Shown: piece by piece, positions 7,104 to 9,136 of the stretch
Position numbering within the stretch: position 1 is the stretch's first letter
How the letters are laid out: every line of letters starts with the position of its first letter
DNA from: an uncultured Bacteroidota bacterium
GTDB lineage: Bacteria > Bacteroidota > Bacteroidia > Bacteroidales > UBA12481
Assembly (NCBI GenBank): GCA_903832165.1
Contig: CAILAQ010000864.1
Coordinates: 1 to 9,136 of the forward strand
DNA: 9,136 bases
Direction of reading: 5' to 3'
Notes under the pieces: generated by a model
Databases searched by the model: none
The model's input: only the letters and a program-made list of their open reading frames with translations
What the model was told of the DNA's origin: nothing
Made by a program: the position numbers and the translations under genes

Positions 7104-9136
7104 CTATTTGATTTTTGGCAATTCGGTTTTAATCATCGTTTCAATTCCATTGCCGAATTCCTGAACTTGTTTACCGTAAAGATTCAATGCCTTGATCTGT
7201 AAGTTTGTAGGCCTTCCGCGGTAGCCGCCAAGTGCACCGTAGATTTCGGCGATATTTTCGCGTAGCCTCACCTGTCCGGCAATTCCTCCTTCACCCGGCT
7301 GTGTAGCTGAAATTTGCTCATGCATTTTGTCGCATTCAGCAATGAGTGCCCGTATTTTCTTCAGGCCGCCTCCTTTAGCTGCTGTGCTTTTTGCTTTCAG
7401 CACATCACGGGTACTCAGGATCTGCTCATCAATGGCAGCCAGTTTCTCCAGCATATTGAAAGCCTGCATGAGGGTTGCCCGCTGAAGGCTTCTGTCATCT
7501 GCAGAATGGTTGCTGTTTTGTATGTCATTTAAATGCAATTCAGTCGAATAAGTTTCGGTTCCTTTAATCACCTTTATGGTGTATTTCCCGGGTTGGTATT
7601 CAGGTCCGAAAGCTGCTTCCCCAAGAATGTTTGGTGATTTTGGAACCTTCGGCGGCTCCATTGCAGTTGCTATCTGTACGATATTAATTCCTTTGCGGGT
7701 TCCGGCCGAGAGTTTCTTCAGGAACTTTCCATTCGAGTCATAAATCTCCAGATACATTTCGCCGAAAACATGTCTTTTCTTCAGATAATAACAGATGCTG
7801 GCTGCTCCCGAAGCATTGGGGCCATAGAATTCCGCATCGCTACCGAAATCCTGCAGACCGGTTTCTGAAGTAAAATAATAAGGTCTGACCGGCAGAAAGG
7901 CAAAGTCCTGCGACATCACAGGATCGGTGAGATTTCTCAGGGCAGTGAGGTCATCAATGATAATAATGCCGCGGCCATGAGTTGCAAGCACCAGATCTTT
8001 CTGGTCGGGCTGGAAAGCCATATCATAGACTCCTGTCCGGGGGACTTTATTTTTAAATCTTACCCAATCGGAACCATGATTGAGGCTGGTAAACATGCCT
8101 GCTTCGGTACCCAGGAAAATCAGATCAGGATTCACCGGATCTTGCCGGATCACGTGGCAAAAACCTTCGATGGCCGGAGTAACCAGTGATTTCCATGTTT
8201 TTCCAAGATCCTCAGTATGATATATATACGGTTTAAGATCGCCGTTTCTATGGGCGTCTACGGTAACCCATGCAGAATTTTTATTAATATGGTCAGCCTC
8301 GATATAGGAAATGAATGCCAGTGGTGGCAATCCCCCGATGGAACTATTCAGTTTGTTCCATGTTTTACCTCCGTCTGTGGTCAGTTGTAAATTTCCATCA
8401 TCAGTGCCTGCCCAGATAATATTCTCATCCAGCGGTGATTCTCTTATAGAAAACAGCGTGGTGTTATTCTCGGCGCTGCTGTTGTCGATGGTAAGTCCTC
8501 CGGATTTTTCCTGTTTTTGCCTCTCGGGATCATTGGTGGTCAGATCAGGGGAGATGCGTTCAAAAGAATCACCCTTATCCTTGCTTCTGAAAATATATTG
8601 AGCTCCCACATACATCCAACCTGATTTCTCGCCAAAAACGACAGGTGTATTCCAGTTGAACCTTAGCTTGCCGGTGCCCTCCTCAGCAAATGGTTTAATG
8701 TACTTGCTTTCTCCGGTTTTGTGGTTGGTGCGGGAAACTCTTCCACCCTGATATTGCGAATAGGTAATATCGGGATCGGAAGGATCGCCGTATGCATAAA
8801 ATCCGTCGCCGAATCCGATGTTTTTCCAATCCGAGTTCCTGATACCGCCTGATTTCCGGGATGGAGCCATCCAGGATCCGTTATCCTGCAAACCTCCATA
8901 TACATTGTATGGATTTTTACGGTCGATGCTTACGTGATAAAATTGGGAAACCGGCAGATTCTGAACAAATCTCCAGGTGTTCCCTTTATCCGCAGAGATG
9001 TAAACACCACCGTCGGTTCCCATGTAAATCAGCCGGTTATCGACCGGGCTGATCCAGAGTGCGTGAGTGTCGCTGTGATAGTTGCCGCCGGTGACCGATG
9101 GGCTTTGAAACATCTTGCCTCCATTGGAGCTAACCC
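7104..9136 (-). CDS. BNR/sortilin-type (VPS10-like) repeat protein, N-terminus outside window
   Basis: The frame is open to the window edge, where it reads VSSNGGK just before the methionine at 9113, so that methionine is internal and the gene is 5'-truncated by the window. Numbering from that methionine (669 residues remain), Asp-box repeats typical of BNR propellers are visible: SADKGNTW (40-47), SKDKGDSF (177-184), TTDGGKTW (245-252), TEDLGKTW (300-307) and the degenerate LNHGSDW (344-350). Blade strands such as IIWAGTDDGNLQL and DLIFLGTEAGMF alternate with them. The propeller ends at THGRGIIIIDD (378-388). A beta-rich domain follows (about 405-530, with EYQPGKYTIKV) and then a helical C-terminal tail (about 540-669). 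It belongs to the large secreted proteins often labelled glycosyl hydrolase or sortilin-like; enzymatic activity is unproven. I see no type IX secretion sorting domain at the C-terminus. The role is unknown. The terminator after it suggests it is not co-transcribed with the next gene. Confidence 0.88.
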   Translation of the reverse strand, partial: VSSNGGKMFQSPSVTGGNYHSDTHALWISPVDNRLIYMGTDGGVYISADKGNTWRFVQNLPVSQFYHVSIDRKNPYNVYGGLQDNGSWMAPSRKSGGIRNSDWKNIGFGDGFYAYGDPSDPDITYSQYQGGRVSRTNHKTGESKYIKPFAEEGTGKLRFNWNTPVVFGEKSGWMYVGAQYIFRSKDKGDSFERISPDLTTNDPERQKQEKSGGLTIDNSSAENNTTLFSIRESPLDENIIWAGTDDGNLQLTTDGGKTWNKLNSSIGGLPPLAFISYIEADHINKNSAWVTVDAHRNGDLKPYIYHTEDLGKTWKSLVTPAIEGFCHVIRQDPVNPDLIFLGTEAGMFTSLNHGSDWVRFKNKVPRTGVYDMAFQPDQKDLVLATHGRGIIIIDDLTALRNLTDPVMSQDFAFLPVRPYYFTSETGLQDFGSDAEFYGPNASGAASICYYLKKRHVFGEMYLEIYDSNGKFLKKLSAGTRKGINIVQIATAMEPPKVPKSPNILGEAAFGPEYQPGKYTIKVIKGTETYSTELHLNDIQNSNHSADDRSLQRATLMQAFNMLEKLAAIDEQILSTRDVLKAKSTAAKGGGLKKIRALIAECDKMHEQISATQPGEGGIAGQVRLRENIAEIYGALGGYRGRPTNLQIKALNLYGKQVQEFGNGIETMIKTELPKIK

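Noticed and set aside
1..9136. SusC/SusD pair, CRISPR array, insertion sequence, tRNA or riboswitch
   Set aside because: I looked on both strands and saw no matching motif, repeat array or conserved structure.

Overview
All genes in this window lie on the minus strand. The protein families point to a member of the Bacteroidota: a double-propeller sensor with a Y_Y_Y module, a DUF4964/5127/4965/1793 glutaminase-family protein with a signal peptide, an SSS symporter with a two-helix companion, and a promoter of the TTTG / TAnnTTTG type. Most starts also lack a strong Shine-Dalgarno. I cannot place it below phylum level.

In the direction of transcription (right to left), the window opens inside a large secreted BNR/sortilin-type repeat protein (9136-7104, N-terminus outside). 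A well-formed intrinsic terminator follows at 7078-7037. Next comes a three-gene cluster. Its first gene encodes an exported glutaminase-family protein (7007-4902). The second encodes a sodium:solute symporter (4859-3144, 42 nt later). The third encodes a 71-residue two-helix membrane peptide (3132-2917), whose ribosome binding site overlaps the symporter stop codon. A 119-nt gap with a candidate promoter (2851-2821) leads to a signalling pair: a stand-alone CheY-like receiver (2797-2417) and, 11 nt later, a sensor (2405 to the window edge). The visible part of the sensor has a signal peptide, 14 propeller repeats, a Y_Y_Y domain and the start of a transmembrane helix; its cytoplasmic output lies outside.

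A reasonable working model is a scavenging module. A periplasmic or surface amidohydrolase/glycosidase-like enzyme would release a small solute, the SSS symporter with its accessory peptide would import it, and the receiver-sensor pair next door may control this or neighbouring genes. The enzyme-transporter link rests on gene order only. The substrate cannot be read from the sequence. The families are all known. The least described parts are the small symporter companion, the uncoupled enzyme/transporter substrate question, and the split receiver-sensor arrangement. The window has no RNA gene, mobile element, CRISPR array or gene-free stretch over 300 bases that I can see.
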